DNA from: Odoribacter sp.
GTDB lineage: Bacteria > Bacteroidota > Bacteroidia > Bacteroidales > Marinifilaceae
DNA: 64,000 nucleotides
Assembly: GCA_020024465.1 (NCBI GenBank)
Contig: JAHHTT010000003.1
Coordinates: forward strand, 26,866 to 90,865
Reading direction: 5' to 3'
The position numbers and the translations under genes are program-made. Within the stretch, counting starts at the first letter, position 1, and every line of letters begins with the position of its first letter. Shown here piece after piece: positions 54,369 to 63,999 of this stretch. The notes beneath the pieces were generated by a model. It was not told the DNA's origin. It saw nothing but the letters and a program-made list of their open reading frames with translations, and searched no databases.

Positions 54369-55931
54369 ATGGCCACAAATCAAGATAAAGTCAAGGAATT
54401 GATTGACTTACGCATCAAAGCTAAATTAGGGGGAGGAGAAAAGCGTATTGATTCTCAGCACAAGAAAGGCAAATATACTGCACGTGAAAGAATCGCCATG
54501 TTGCTTGATGAAGATAGTTTCGAAGAGTTTGATATGTTTGTAACTCACCGTTGCAGCAATTTCGGAATGGAGAAAACCAAATTTTTAGGCGACGGTGTTG
54601 TTACAGGACAAGGTACAGTAAACGGACGGATAGTATTTGTATTTGCACAGGATTTTACCGTATTCGGTGGTGCTCTTTCAGAAATGTTGGCACAGAAAAT
54701 CTGTAAAGTGATGGATAAAGCCATGACCGTAGGCGCTCCTATTATCGGATTGAATGACTCGGGTGGAGCCCGTATCCAGGAAGGAGTTAACTCTTTGGCA
54801 GGGTATGCTGAAATTTTCGAACGCAACATTTTAGCCTCTGGAGTTATACCACAGATTTCAGCTATTTTCGGACCGTGTGCCGGTGGTGCAGTATATTCTC
54901 CCGCATTGACAGACTTTATCTTAATGACTGATCAGACATCATATATGTTTGTTACAGGTCCGAAAGTTGTAAAAACTGTTACCGGAGAAGACATTACAAC
55001 AGAAGATTTAGGAGGAGCAGAAGTTCACTCAACTAAATCTGGAGTTTCACATTTCATGGTTGAAAATGAAGAAGAAGGTATCAGCCTAATTCGCGATTTG
55101 TTGTCTTACTTGCCTTCTAACAATTTGGAAGAAGCTCCAATGACTGTATGTAAAGACCCGATTGACCGTTTGGAAGACAAATTGAACAATTTGATTCCTG
55201 ATAATCCGAACTTACCATACAATATGTTGGATGTTATCGAAGCTATCGTTGACAATGGTAAATTCCTTGAAGTCCACAAACGTTATGCACGAAATATTAT
55301 TGTCGGTTTCTGCCGTATGGGGGGACGTTCTGTTGGTGTTATTGCAAATCAACCTAGTTTCTACGCAGGGGTTTTAGATATAGAATCGTCCCGTAAAGCA
55401 GCTCGTTTCGTACGTTTCTGCGACTGTTTCAACATTCCTATTCTGACATTGGTAGATGTACCGGGATTCTTGCCAGGACGTGTCCAAGAATATGGCGGTA
55501 TCATCACACACGGAGCGAAATTAATGTTTGCATACGGAGAAGCCACTGTACCTAAAGTAACGGTAACATTACGTAAATCTTATGGCGGAGCCCATGACGT
55601 AATGTCCTGTAAACAGTTGAGAGGAGACTTCAACTATGCATGGCCGACTGCTCAGATTGCCGTAATGGGTGCTAAGGGAGCAATTGAGGTATTGTATGGC
55701 AAAGAAGTAGCTGCCATTGCAGATCCTGAAGAAAAAGCAAAATTCATTGCAGAAAAAGAGGAAGAGTACAATTCAGCATTTGCCAACCCATACAAAGCAG
55801 CTTCATATGGTTACATTGATGACGTTATAGAACCGCGTAATACACGTTTTCGTGTAATCCGTGCATTCCAGTCATTGCAGACAAAACGTGTAACCAACCC
55901 AATGAAAAAACATTCTAATATACCTTTATAA
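54369..55931 (+). CDS. mmdA: Methylmalonyl-CoA decarboxylase alpha subunit (carboxyltransferase)
   Basis: A 520-residue acyl-CoA carboxyltransferase moving CO2 from (S)-methylmalonyl-CoA to biotin on the carrier subunit, leaving propionyl-CoA. Oxyanion-hole glycines are in GLNDSGGARIQEG and FGPCAGGAVYSPALTDF in the N-terminal half and VDVPGFLPGRVQEYGGIITHGAKL and LRKSYGGAHDVM in the C-terminal half. The linked OadB-type pump argues for the decarboxylase rather than propionyl-CoA carboxylase. Confidence 0.93.
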   Translation: MATNQDKVKELIDLRIKAKLGGGEKRIDSQHKKGKYTARERIAMLLDEDSFEEFDMFVTHRCSNFGMEKTKFLGDGVVTGQGTVNGRIVFVFAQDFTVFGGALSEMLAQKICKVMDKAMTVGAPIIGLNDSGGARIQEGVNSLAGYAEIFERNILASGVIPQISAIFGPCAGGAVYSPALTDFILMTDQTSYMFVTGPKVVKTVTGEDITTEDLGGAEVHSTKSGVSHFMVENEEEGISLIRDLLSYLPSNNLEEAPMTVCKDPIDRLEDKLNNLIPDNPNLPYNMLDVIEAIVDNGKFLEVHKRYARNIIVGFCRMGGRSVGVIANQPSFYAGVLDIESSRKAARFVRFCDCFNIPILTLVDVPGFLPGRVQEYGGIITHGAKLMFAYGEATVPKVTVTLRKSYGGAHDVMSCKQLRGDFNYAWPTAQIAVMGAKGAIEVLYGKEVAAIADPEEKAKFIAEKEEEYNSAFANPYKAASYGYIDDVIEPRNTRFRVIRAFQSLQTKRVTNPMKKHSNIPL

Positions 55932-55940
55932 TCTTAAGTT

Positions 55941-56288
55941 ATGATGATGTTAGCAATTAACTGGGGTTTTGCACTCCTGGTTACAGGGATTGGAATCGGA
56001 ACAGTATTTATGCTGTTGATCGTGTTGATTTGGATTATTAATCTGCAGACAAAACTAACCAACGCTATAAATGGTGAGAAAAAACCTGTTGCTGCAACGC
56101 CGGTAGCATCAGTTACAACAGATACTCATCCAACACCACACGAACAGGCTGCCATTGCAATGGCAATGCACCTGTATTTTGACGCTCACGATGAAGAGCC
56201 CCATGTAATCACAATCGAAGAAGTAGAAAGACGCTACTCTCCGTGGAGTTCAAAAATCTACAGCATGAGAAACACAGTTATCAAGTAA
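55941..56288 (+). CDS. mmdD: OadG-like decarboxylase subunit (delta)
   Basis: A 115-residue protein with one N-terminal TM helix (about 8-34) and a soluble tail carrying HEQAAIAMAMHLYFD and ITIEEVERRYSPWSSKIYSMR. OadG/MmdD subunits anchor the carboxyltransferase to the Na+-pumping beta subunit. It lies 9 bases after mmdA. Confidence 0.85.
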   Translation: MMMLAINWGFALLVTGIGIGTVFMLLIVLIWIINLQTKLTNAINGEKKPVAATPVASVTTDTHPTPHEQAAIAMAMHLYFDAHDEEPHVITIEEVERRYSPWSSKIYSMRNTVIK

Positions 56289-56303
56289 ATAATAAACAAC
56301 GAT

Positions 56304-56732
56304 ATGAATAAATTCAAAATCACCATAGACGGAAATGATTTCGATGTCACAGTGGATGTTACAGATCATAAGAAAGCAAATGTAGAAGTAAATGGTATTT
56401 CTTATGAAGTGACCTACGAAAGCAAAAATACTACAATTGCACCGGTAGCACGCAAAAATGCTGTTTCTACAACACCGGCTGTCCAACAGGTTCACGTATC
56501 TGCACCGGTATCCAATTCTGGAAGCAGCATCAAAGCGCCGTTGCCAGGTACTATTTCCAACATTAACGTGAAAGTAGGAGATCAAGTGAAACGTGGGGAC
56601 ATTCTGATTATCATGGAAGCCATGAAGATGGAAAACAACATCATGGCAGACAAGGATGGACAAGTTAAAGCCATTCATGTAACTCCTGGACAGACGGTTA
56701 CTCAGGATGACAAACTGATTGATTTGGCATAA
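56304..56732 (+). CDS. mmdC: Biotin carrier subunit of the decarboxylase (gamma)
   Basis: A 142-residue protein with a C-terminal biotinyl domain; Lys108 in EAMKMEN is the biotinylation site. An Ala/Pro/Val-rich flexible linker (about 45-75) joins it to the N-terminal region. It shuttles CO2 from MmdA to MmdB. Confidence 0.94.
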   Translation: MNKFKITIDGNDFDVTVDVTDHKKANVEVNGISYEVTYESKNTTIAPVARKNAVSTTPAVQQVHVSAPVSNSGSSIKAPLPGTISNINVKVGDQVKRGDILIIMEAMKMENNIMADKDGQVKAIHVTPGQTVTQDDKLIDLA

Positions 56733-56746
56733 TTTCACTGTAAAAC

Positions 56747-58021
56747 TTGTTAGCAATGAAACAAATTAAAAAATATCTTTTAGGAATAGTTGCCTTTCTA
56801 GGACTATTCATTACACCATTTACTGCCAGCGCAGAAGAGATGTCTCTGAGCGAGAGTATGGTGAAATTCATGAACGATACGGGTTTTGCACGCCTGGTTG
56901 ATGGCAATTGGCTATGCTTAGTGATGATTGCTGTCGCCTGCGTTCTATTTTACCTGGCTATCGTAAAAAAATTCGAACCGCTTCTGTTATTGCCAATAGC
57001 ATTCGGAATGTTATTAACCAATCTACCGGGAGCAGGTCTGTATCATGCGGAATTATTTGAAGGCGGACACGTACATTGGACAAATTTCGTAGACGCAAAT
57101 AATGTCGGATTATTGGACTATATCTATTTAGGTGTTAAATTAGGTATCTATCCATGTATCATCTTTATTGGTGTAGGTGCAATGACTGACTTCGGTCCAT
57201 TGTTGGCCAATCCGAAAAGTTTCTTATTAGGAGCTGCTGCACAAATTGGTATTTTTGCAACCTTCTTAGCCGCGTTGTGTCTCGGATTCAATTTTCAGGA
57301 ATCAGGTTCAATCGGTATCATCGGTGGAGCTGACGGTCCTACTGCAATCTATTTAACTTCAAAATTGTCTCCTAACTTGTTAGGTCCGATTGCCGTTGCC
57401 GCATATTCTTATATGGCATTGGTACCGGTAATCCAGCCTCCTATCATGAAAGCCTTGACAACTAGGAAAGAACGTGAAATTGTAATGAAACAATTGAGAA
57501 AAGTATCTAAAACTGAAAAGATTGTATTTCCCATTGTTGTTACCATCTTTGTATCCTTATTATTACCGTCTGCAGCTCCGCTGATTGGATGTTTAATGTT
57601 AGGAAACTTGATGCGTGAAAGCGGGGTTGTTGAACGTTTAAGTAAGACTGTACAGAATGAACTGATGAATATCACTACTATTTTCTTGGGTATTTCAGTA
57701 GGTGCAACGACTACAGCTGCCGCATTCTTGAATTTCCAAACTTTAGCTATTCTCGTTATCGGTGTTATTGCTTTCGGTATGGGATCTGCTGGCGGTGTAT
57801 TGTTGGCTAAATTTATGAATTTATTCTTGAAGAATAAAATCAATCCGCTGATTGGTTCTGCCGGTGTATCGGCTGTACCCATGGCTGCTCGTGTATCACA
57901 AACTGTCGGGCAGGAAGCTAATCCGGGAAATTTCTTGTTGATGCATGCTATGGGACCGAATGTTGCAGGTGTTATTGGCTCTGCTGTAGCAGCCGGTATT
58001 TTGTTATCTTTCCTCGGATAA
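56747..58021 (+). CDS. mmdB: Na+-translocating decarboxylase beta subunit
   Basis: A 424-residue membrane protein with about 10-11 helices that decarboxylates carboxybiotin and exports Na+. GFNFQESGSIGIIGGADGPTAIYLTSKL carries the conserved aspartate of the OadB/MmdB family; SVGATTTAAAFL and NPLIGSAGVSAVPMAARVSQ are the other family blocks. An N-terminal stretch ending FTASAEEM looks like a signal peptide before the usual start. Last gene of the operon. Confidence 0.94.
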   Translation: MLAMKQIKKYLLGIVAFLGLFITPFTASAEEMSLSESMVKFMNDTGFARLVDGNWLCLVMIAVACVLFYLAIVKKFEPLLLLPIAFGMLLTNLPGAGLYHAELFEGGHVHWTNFVDANNVGLLDYIYLGVKLGIYPCIIFIGVGAMTDFGPLLANPKSFLLGAAAQIGIFATFLAALCLGFNFQESGSIGIIGGADGPTAIYLTSKLSPNLLGPIAVAAYSYMALVPVIQPPIMKALTTRKEREIVMKQLRKVSKTEKIVFPIVVTIFVSLLLPSAAPLIGCLMLGNLMRESGVVERLSKTVQNELMNITTIFLGISVGATTTAAAFLNFQTLAILVIGVIAFGMGSAGGVLLAKFMNLFLKNKINPLIGSAGVSAVPMAARVSQTVGQEANPGNFLLMHAMGPNVAGVIGSAVAAGILLSFLG

Positions 58022-58040
58022 TAACAAAAATAACTCATAT

Positions 58041-58072
58041 AAAAAGTCTTCGTTTTACAACGAAGACTTTTT
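58041..58072. terminator. Bidirectional terminator between mmdB and pepT
   Basis: Perfect 14-bp stem (58041-58054 with 58059-58072) with a 4-base loop and flanking A and T runs, between convergent genes. Confidence 0.85.
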
Positions 58073-58125
58073 ATTTATAAAACATCTGCCAAAACTTAAC
58101 AGTCCAATAGGCAGAATATTTTTGA

Positions 58126-59343
58126 TTATTTACCCCACAACACCATTAAATTAATGATTGTATTCATAGCCTTTTCCATTGTATTTAAAGAACAATACTC
58201 ATATTTGCCATGGAAATTCATACCACCGGTAAACAAGTTCGGACAAGGCAACCCCATATAAGACAAGCGTGCACCATCCGTACCTCCACGAATCGGACGT
58301 ACAACAGGTTTCACTCCAGCCTCACTCATCGCCTGAAAAGCCTTATCTATCACTTCAGGGTACGGCTCCACTTGTTCCCGCATATTATAATATTGATCTT
58401 TCAGAACCAATTTAATAACTCCGGCGCCATATTTTGCATTCAATAGATCAACTACTTTCTGCATATACTCTTTTTTAGCCTCAAATTTTTCTCGGGAATG
58501 ATCACGAATAATATACTCTGACGATGCACACTCCACTTCCCCCTTAATAGAAACCAAATGGTAGAAACCTTCATATCCTTCTGTATGCTCCGGACGCTGA
58601 CAAGAAGGCAACATAGCATTAATCTCTGCGATCACTTGCAAAGCATTGACCATCTTATCCTTAGCATATCCAGGATGGATATTTTGTCCCTGGACTTCAA
58701 TTTTAGCACTTGCAGCATTAAAATTTTCATATTCAAGTTCTCCTTCAAAACCTCCATCAATAGTATAAGCAAATTTAGCACCAAAATGCTCAACGTCAAA
58801 AAAGTCAACACCTCGACCTATTTCCTCATCAGGGGTAAAGCCTAAACGAATCTTACCGTGTTTAATTTCAGGATGTGTCATAACATATTCAGCGGCAGTC
58901 ATAATTTCTGCAACCCCGGCTTTATCATCAGCACCTAATAAAGTTGTTCCATCTGTAGTAATCAACGTATGACCTTTATAAAAACTGAGTTCCGGAAAAT
59001 CAGCCACACGCATCATCAAATTCTCATTCAGACGAATATCGTTACCGTCATAATTCTCAATAATCTGAGGCTTAATATTCGCTCCACTCATATCTGGACT
59101 CGTATCTACATGCGAAATGAATCCTATTACCGGACATCCTTCATAACCAGGAGTAGCAGGTATCGTACCCATTGCATAACCATTTGCATCCACTTCAACA
59201 TCTTCCAGTCCCAGATCTTTCATCTCCTCTGCCAAATGATTCAATAAAATCAGCTCCTTTGCAGCAGACGGATATGTTTCGCTTTCCGGATCGCTCTGTG
59301 TATCGAAACCTACATATTTTAGAAACCGTTCTTTTAATTCCAT
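58126..59343 (-). CDS. pepT: Peptidase T (tripeptidase)
   Basis: A 405-residue M20 zinc peptidase that removes the N-terminal residue of tripeptides. Metal-site motifs are SHVDTSPD, GADDKAGVAEI, TPDEEIGRGVDFFD and IRGGTDGARLSYMGLPCPNLFTGG. I use Met5 (59343, MELKERFLKYV) as the start, since it matches the family N-terminus; 59355 is the alternative. It follows the OPT transporter gene. Confidence 0.94.
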   Translation of the reverse strand: MELKERFLKYVGFDTQSDPESETYPSAAKELILLNHLAEEMKDLGLEDVEVDANGYAMGTIPATPGYEGCPVIGFISHVDTSPDMSGANIKPQIIENYDGNDIRLNENLMMRVADFPELSFYKGHTLITTDGTTLLGADDKAGVAEIMTAAEYVMTHPEIKHGKIRLGFTPDEEIGRGVDFFDVEHFGAKFAYTIDGGFEGELEYENFNAASAKIEVQGQNIHPGYAKDKMVNALQVIAEINAMLPSCQRPEHTEGYEGFYHLVSIKGEVECASSEYIIRDHSREKFEAKKEYMQKVVDLLNAKYGAGVIKLVLKDQYYNMREQVEPYPEVIDKAFQAMSEAGVKPVVRPIRGGTDGARLSYMGLPCPNLFTGGMNFHGKYEYCSLNTMEKAMNTIINLMVLWGK

Positions 59344-59367
59344 ACAATCTATCAATTAAATTTATAT

Positions 59368-61338
59368 TTATCTGCATTCTTCTTTTGCACGGCAAGCATC
59401 CCAAATGAAATAAGCAATGATTACCACATACATAACAACAGCCAACCATTCCGCACCACTCCATGTATTATACCAATCTGCACCGGCATATTTCAACACA
59501 GCACTCACAACACCCATCAAAGCACCACCGGCAATAAAACCGGAAGCAATCAATGTACCGCGCTCACGACGCATTTTATTCACATTTTCATCCTTACTGC
59601 GAGTAGAGATATACCAACTTACCAAACCGCCAATCAATAAAGGAGTGTTCAAATCCAACGGAATAAACATACCCAAAGCAAATGCCAGAGCAGGTACACC
59701 AATCATCGTAAGAATCAAAGCCAATACAGCACCGGCAAAATAAAGCATCCAGGGAGTAGCGCCCCCTTCCATCAAAGGTTTAATCACAGCAGCCATAGCA
59801 TTAGCTTGCGGAGCTACCAAAGCATTTTCTCCGACAAAACCATACGTCTGGTTCAACACCATCATCACACCGGCAACAGTAGCTGCAGAAACCAATGTCC
59901 CCAAAAATTTCCATTTTTCCTGTTTCACCGGAGTCGTACCAATCCAATAACCGATTTTCAAGTCAGTAATAAAACCGCCTGCCATCGATAATGCCGTACA
60001 AACAACGCCACCGATAATCATTGAAGCCATCATGCCGCTTGTTCCGCTAAGACCGGCACTTACCAATACCAGCGAAGCCAAAATCAAAGTCATCAAGGTC
60101 ATTCCAGATACAGGATTAGAACCCACTATAGCTATTGCATTTGCAGCTACTGTTGTAAATAAAAACGATATGATGAACACAATCAAAATAGCAACCACTG
60201 TTTGGAACAGATTACCCAATACACCGAAGTAGAAAAAAACAAAGGTTGTAATCAATACGGCCAACAGACCTGTCATTATGAATTTCATGGAAAGGTCACG
60301 CTGCGTACGTTCAGCAACTTCTGCACTTCCCTTTTTACCACCCAATTCTTTAACAGCTAAGCCTACAGCCTGCTTGATAATACCTGAAGAACGGATGATT
60401 CCGATAATACCGGCCATTGCGATACCTCCAATACCGATGTGACGGGCATAATTTGTAAATATCTGCTCTGCGGACATATCTTTCAACAACATACTCACTC
60501 CTTCTCCCACAGCCACGGTCTGTCCGTCTGCAAAATAACTGATAAAAGGAATCAGCACAAACCAAACGGTAAATGAACCGGCACAAATAATAGCAGCATA
60601 TTTCAATCCGATAATATACCCCAGACCGAGGACTGCTGCTCCGGTATTGATTTTAAATACTAATTTTGATTTTTCTGCCAACAATTCTCCCCAACCCATC
60701 ATGCGAGTTGAGATGGTTTCTGTCCACCAGCCGAATGTACTGATACAAAAATCATAAAGACCGCCGATCAATCCACTTACCGCCAACAATTTGGCCTGAT
60801 TACCTTTTTTCTCTCCGGAAACCAGCACCTCAGTTGTTGCTGTAGCTTCCGGGAAAGGATACTTTCCATGCATATCCTTAACAAAATACTTACGGAAAGG
60901 AATCAGCATCAGAATTCCCAGCAGGCCACCAAACAGAGAAGAAAGGAATATCTGATAAAACTGAGCATCCAACCCCAAAATATATAATGCCGGCAATGTA
61001 AAAATTGCACCAGCGACAATCACTCCCGAACTGGCACCGATAGACTGAATGATGACATTCTGTCCAAGCATACTGTCTTTCTTCAACAAATTACCCATAC
61101 CCACCGCTATAATGGCGATAGGAATGGCTGCCTCAAATACCTGCCCTACCTTTAATCCAAGATAGGCAGCTGCTGCCGAAAAAATAATTGCCATAATAAT
61201 ACCGAAAATCACCGAATAAGGAGTCACTTCCTTCGGTTTGCTCCCCGCGGGCATAATAGGCTTATACTCTTCGCCCGGATTCAATTCCCGATAAGCATTA
61301 TCAGGAAGGGAGGTCAACTTTTGCTCTTCTTGTCCCAT
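59368..61338 (-). CDS. OPT-family oligopeptide transporter
   Basis: A 656-residue membrane protein with about 15 helices. Family features include TPYSVIFGIIMAIIFSAAAAYLGLKVGQVFEAAIP at the N-terminus and KYPFPEATATTEVLVSGE. Bacterial OPT members import short peptides or metal chelates. The pairing with pepT, 24 bases downstream, supports peptides. Confidence 0.92.
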   Translation of the reverse strand: MGQEEQKLTSLPDNAYRELNPGEEYKPIMPAGSKPKEVTPYSVIFGIIMAIIFSAAAAYLGLKVGQVFEAAIPIAIIAVGMGNLLKKDSMLGQNVIIQSIGASSGVIVAGAIFTLPALYILGLDAQFYQIFLSSLFGGLLGILMLIPFRKYFVKDMHGKYPFPEATATTEVLVSGEKKGNQAKLLAVSGLIGGLYDFCISTFGWWTETISTRMMGWGELLAEKSKLVFKINTGAAVLGLGYIIGLKYAAIICAGSFTVWFVLIPFISYFADGQTVAVGEGVSMLLKDMSAEQIFTNYARHIGIGGIAMAGIIGIIRSSGIIKQAVGLAVKELGGKKGSAEVAERTQRDLSMKFIMTGLLAVLITTFVFFYFGVLGNLFQTVVAILIVFIISFLFTTVAANAIAIVGSNPVSGMTLMTLILASLVLVSAGLSGTSGMMASMIIGGVVCTALSMAGGFITDLKIGYWIGTTPVKQEKWKFLGTLVSAATVAGVMMVLNQTYGFVGENALVAPQANAMAAVIKPLMEGGATPWMLYFAGAVLALILTMIGVPALAFALGMFIPLDLNTPLLIGGLVSWYISTRSKDENVNKMRRERGTLIASGFIAGGALMGVVSAVLKYAGADWYNTWSGAEWLAVVMYVVIIAYFIWDACRAKEECR

Positions 61339-61372
61339 AAATTTATATTATACTTTGAATTTTTAATGCTTT

Positions 61373-61380
61373 CAAAAATA
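61373..61380 (-). promoter_or_regulatory. OPT-pepT promoter -7 element
   Basis: Minus-strand TATTTTTG matches TAnnTTTG 34 bases before the OPT start. No clear TTG upstream. Confidence 0.45.
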
Positions 61381-61453
61381 AACAATATTTCCTTTGTTTA
61401 CCCTACTTCCCCATAAAATATCATCGCAAACGGACAATTTATTCACAATCTAA

Positions 61454-63175
61454 TCAAAACGTTGCACTATCCGCAATATTTGAAAATTTCCGCCGGAACC
61501 ATTGCACCAAACGCAGAGTAACATCCGGACCGGAATAAGGAATAAACTCATCATACATATCAGCTTGTTTGAAATTCGAAATACCGACAGACAGCACTGT
61601 AATTCCCTGATGTGCAGCTGCTCGCACCATTTCTCTTACATGAACCCGCGGATTCGTATTTCCTGCTGCAGCTGTCGGCGTCCCGTCCGAAATCATAAAC
61701 AACAGCTTATTCCGGGTCCGTGCCCGAAATTTCCGCATACCATAAGCAATGGCAAAACCGTCAGCGTTGACATACATTCCTTCCTGAGAAAACAATTTTT
61801 CCAATTCCAACCTCCTACCCGGTTCATAAAACTTAACAATTTCTACACGCTCCTGTTTCACCCGATGTCCGTAAATTGAAAAGCGGATATCCGGATTGGC
61901 ATCAAAAGCGATGGCCAAAGCGACAGACAATACCAGCTGCATCTTCAATTTATGTTCATCCGCCATCGAACCCGATAAATCCAACATAACCACCACCTCC
62001 AACAATGCCGAAGGTGCTGGCAATTCCTCCAAAAATATCTGCGGATTAAAATGCACCTGATACAATTCATCCTCATCCAATTCGCCGCTTTCTTGCTCAT
62101 AAAAAACACATGATTTATTCATCTTGGCCTGAAAAGTCAGAAAATTCAAGCGAATCTTGGCAGCCAACTCTCTGGCCCTCCGCATGACCGACTCATCCAC
62201 CACTCCTGCCGGAGCCTCTACCTCACGATACTGTGCGTTCCCCAGATTCCTGTTTCCTTGTAACCCCTGTCGGTTTTCCGTCTCCTTCTCATCCGGTATT
62301 GACCTCAGTTCCAATGATTTGGTCAAATCCAAAAACAAATCATCCAAAATCTTCACATCAATATCTACAGTTCCCCCTTCCACTTCCAGAGGCAAATTCA
62401 TCATCACCTTCGAATAAAAACTAAACATCCTGTCTCCTTCCTCTGAAGACGACAAAAAACGCGCACTGATTTTCCTCGCCAAATCATATATGTCTGTTGG
62501 TTCCAATTCTGTATAATCCCGAATCGCATCCAACATTTCGTCCATCCACACCAAACGGTTTCTATGCGAAGCCAAACGAGCTTCAAAAACACTGTCAGAC
62601 AATAACTCCGGATAAAGCAGCTTTGTAACCAGATAATTCCACCGCATATCCTCCAGATCCGCAAATCTCAAATCCTTTTCCGCTCTCATCCGGGCCATGG
62701 TATAAACCATATTCCGTGCCGCACGGAGGTAATAATAATACCCTGGATATGTCCGGACAATCTTCCCTTCAACCCTCCGGTCCTCAAACAGGTGAATAAT
62801 ATGTTTTTGCTGATAAGTACAATGAAAATGTTCATAACATCCGCGACTAAAGCATAAATGCCCCAATTGGTGAATATACTGGCCAAAGAAAACTTCCGAA
62901 CGGATTTTCTCTGAAACCTTCAGCGAAAGAATCCCGGGATTCATCACAACCGAATCGAACCCCGACATCACACCGGCATTTCCGGCAAACACCACCCTCG
63001 GCAACTCGCCTGTCATATACAAAGCAATCTTGGCACACACGGGCATCAATTGATATATGTCAGACGTTTCCGGAAAATCCTTATCCACCACGTCCGACAT
63101 CTCCGGAAAGTCTCCCCACCATTTTCGGTCCAGGGCATCGCTGCGAAACAGCTTTTCAAACTCTTCACGGCTCAT
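61454..63175 (-). CDS. VWA domain protein partnered with a MoxR ATPase
   Basis: A 573-residue cytoplasmic protein without signal peptide or TM segment. The C-terminal VWA domain (about 385-560) has the MIDAS motif DLSGSM and the later SDGTPTAA. The N-terminal part includes a metal-site-like HQLGHLCFSRGCYEHFH stretch (about 127-143) and LFEDRRVEGKI. MoxR/VWA pairs act as chaperones inserting metals or remodelling enzymes; this pair's client is unknown. Its start overlaps the ATPase stop by 4 bases. Confidence 0.85.
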   Translation of the reverse strand: MSREEFEKLFRSDALDRKWWGDFPEMSDVVDKDFPETSDIYQLMPVCAKIALYMTGELPRVVFAGNAGVMSGFDSVVMNPGILSLKVSEKIRSEVFFGQYIHQLGHLCFSRGCYEHFHCTYQQKHIIHLFEDRRVEGKIVRTYPGYYYYLRAARNMVYTMARMRAEKDLRFADLEDMRWNYLVTKLLYPELLSDSVFEARLASHRNRLVWMDEMLDAIRDYTELEPTDIYDLARKISARFLSSSEEGDRMFSFYSKVMMNLPLEVEGGTVDIDVKILDDLFLDLTKSLELRSIPDEKETENRQGLQGNRNLGNAQYREVEAPAGVVDESVMRRARELAAKIRLNFLTFQAKMNKSCVFYEQESGELDEDELYQVHFNPQIFLEELPAPSALLEVVVMLDLSGSMADEHKLKMQLVLSVALAIAFDANPDIRFSIYGHRVKQERVEIVKFYEPGRRLELEKLFSQEGMYVNADGFAIAYGMRKFRARTRNKLLFMISDGTPTAAAGNTNPRVHVREMVRAAAHQGITVLSVGISNFKQADMYDEFIPYSGPDVTLRLVQWFRRKFSNIADSATF

Positions 63176-63999
63176 ACCATTTGCACTAAAGAACGGGCCA
63201 CCAAATGCTCACCTGCAATAATATAATTCGTAAGAATAACCTCCTCCACCACTTCCCGCAACGAATATCCGAGTTGCATATAAGCTGCAGCATCCAACAC
63301 CTGACGAGTCGAAAGCGCCACTGTAAGCGCCTCTTTTTTTTCTGCCTGTCTCAGCAGACTGGCAATCTCTGCCAGTTGGACTGCAGCTGCCCGTTTCACA
63401 GCCGGAAACCGTTCACAAATCAAGGCAGCCTCCTCCTCCGTTGTCAAATAATCCAGCCGAATCTTGATAAAACGGTCTTCGAAAGCCGAATCCAGACGCT
63501 GGGTAGAGACATATGCAAAACCTGTATTTCCGGCAGCCACGAAAAGGACATTCTCACCTTTATTATAACGCACACCCGAATCCTCATCATACAGATACGA
63601 CTGTTTTCTATCCAGAATAGTCATCAAAAAATTGGCAGCCACCATTGGAATACGCGTCAGTTCATCCAGAAAAATCAAAGTCGGCCGATCCGAGACAAAA
63701 GCCTTGAAAAATTCCGACCTGACAGCCATTGTCTTACCTTCATCGCCGATAATCAGCCCGCCGAGAAACATCTTTTTGGGCTTAAAAGCCTGTCCCATAT
63801 CAAAGGCATAAAAATCCATTCCCATCGCTTCAGCCAGTTCCATAGCCACAGATGATTTTCCACAGCCTTTGGGTCCCAGCAAAAAAGGATATTTTTTCAG
63901 ATAAAGCGTATGACACAAAAACTCCCACTTCAACTGCGGGATACACAAATCCTGCGAATGCTTCGGTGGTGTAAAGAAAAGAATATTATTCTGCTGCAT
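63172..63999 (-). CDS. MoxR-type AAA+ ATPase (possibly 5'-truncated by the window edge)
   Basis: A 275-residue AAA+ ATPase: Walker A GPKGCGKSS near residues 43-51, Walker B LIFLDELTRIP, sensor 1 in FVAAGN, and an arginine in DSAFEDRFIKI. The ATG lies one base inside the window edge, so an upstream start cannot be excluded, although the length is normal for the family. Overlaps the VWA gene start (ATGA), showing tight coupling. Confidence 0.88.
   Translation of the reverse strand: MQQNNILFFTPPKHSQDLCIPQLKWEFLCHTLYLKKYPFLLGPKGCGKSSVAMELAEAMGMDFYAFDMGQAFKPKKMFLGGLIIGDEGKTMAVRSEFFKAFVSDRPTLIFLDELTRIPMVAANFLMTILDRKQSYLYDEDSGVRYNKGENVLFVAAGNTGFAYVSTQRLDSAFEDRFIKIRLDYLTTEEEAALICERFPAVKRAAAVQLAEIASLLRQAEKKEALTVALSTRQVLDAAAYMQLGYSLREVVEEVILTNYIIAGEHLVARSLVQMV

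Noticed and set aside
57409..58038. 209-codon minus-strand frame opposite mmdB
   Set aside because: Shadow frame created by the codon pattern of a membrane protein; mmdB is certain.
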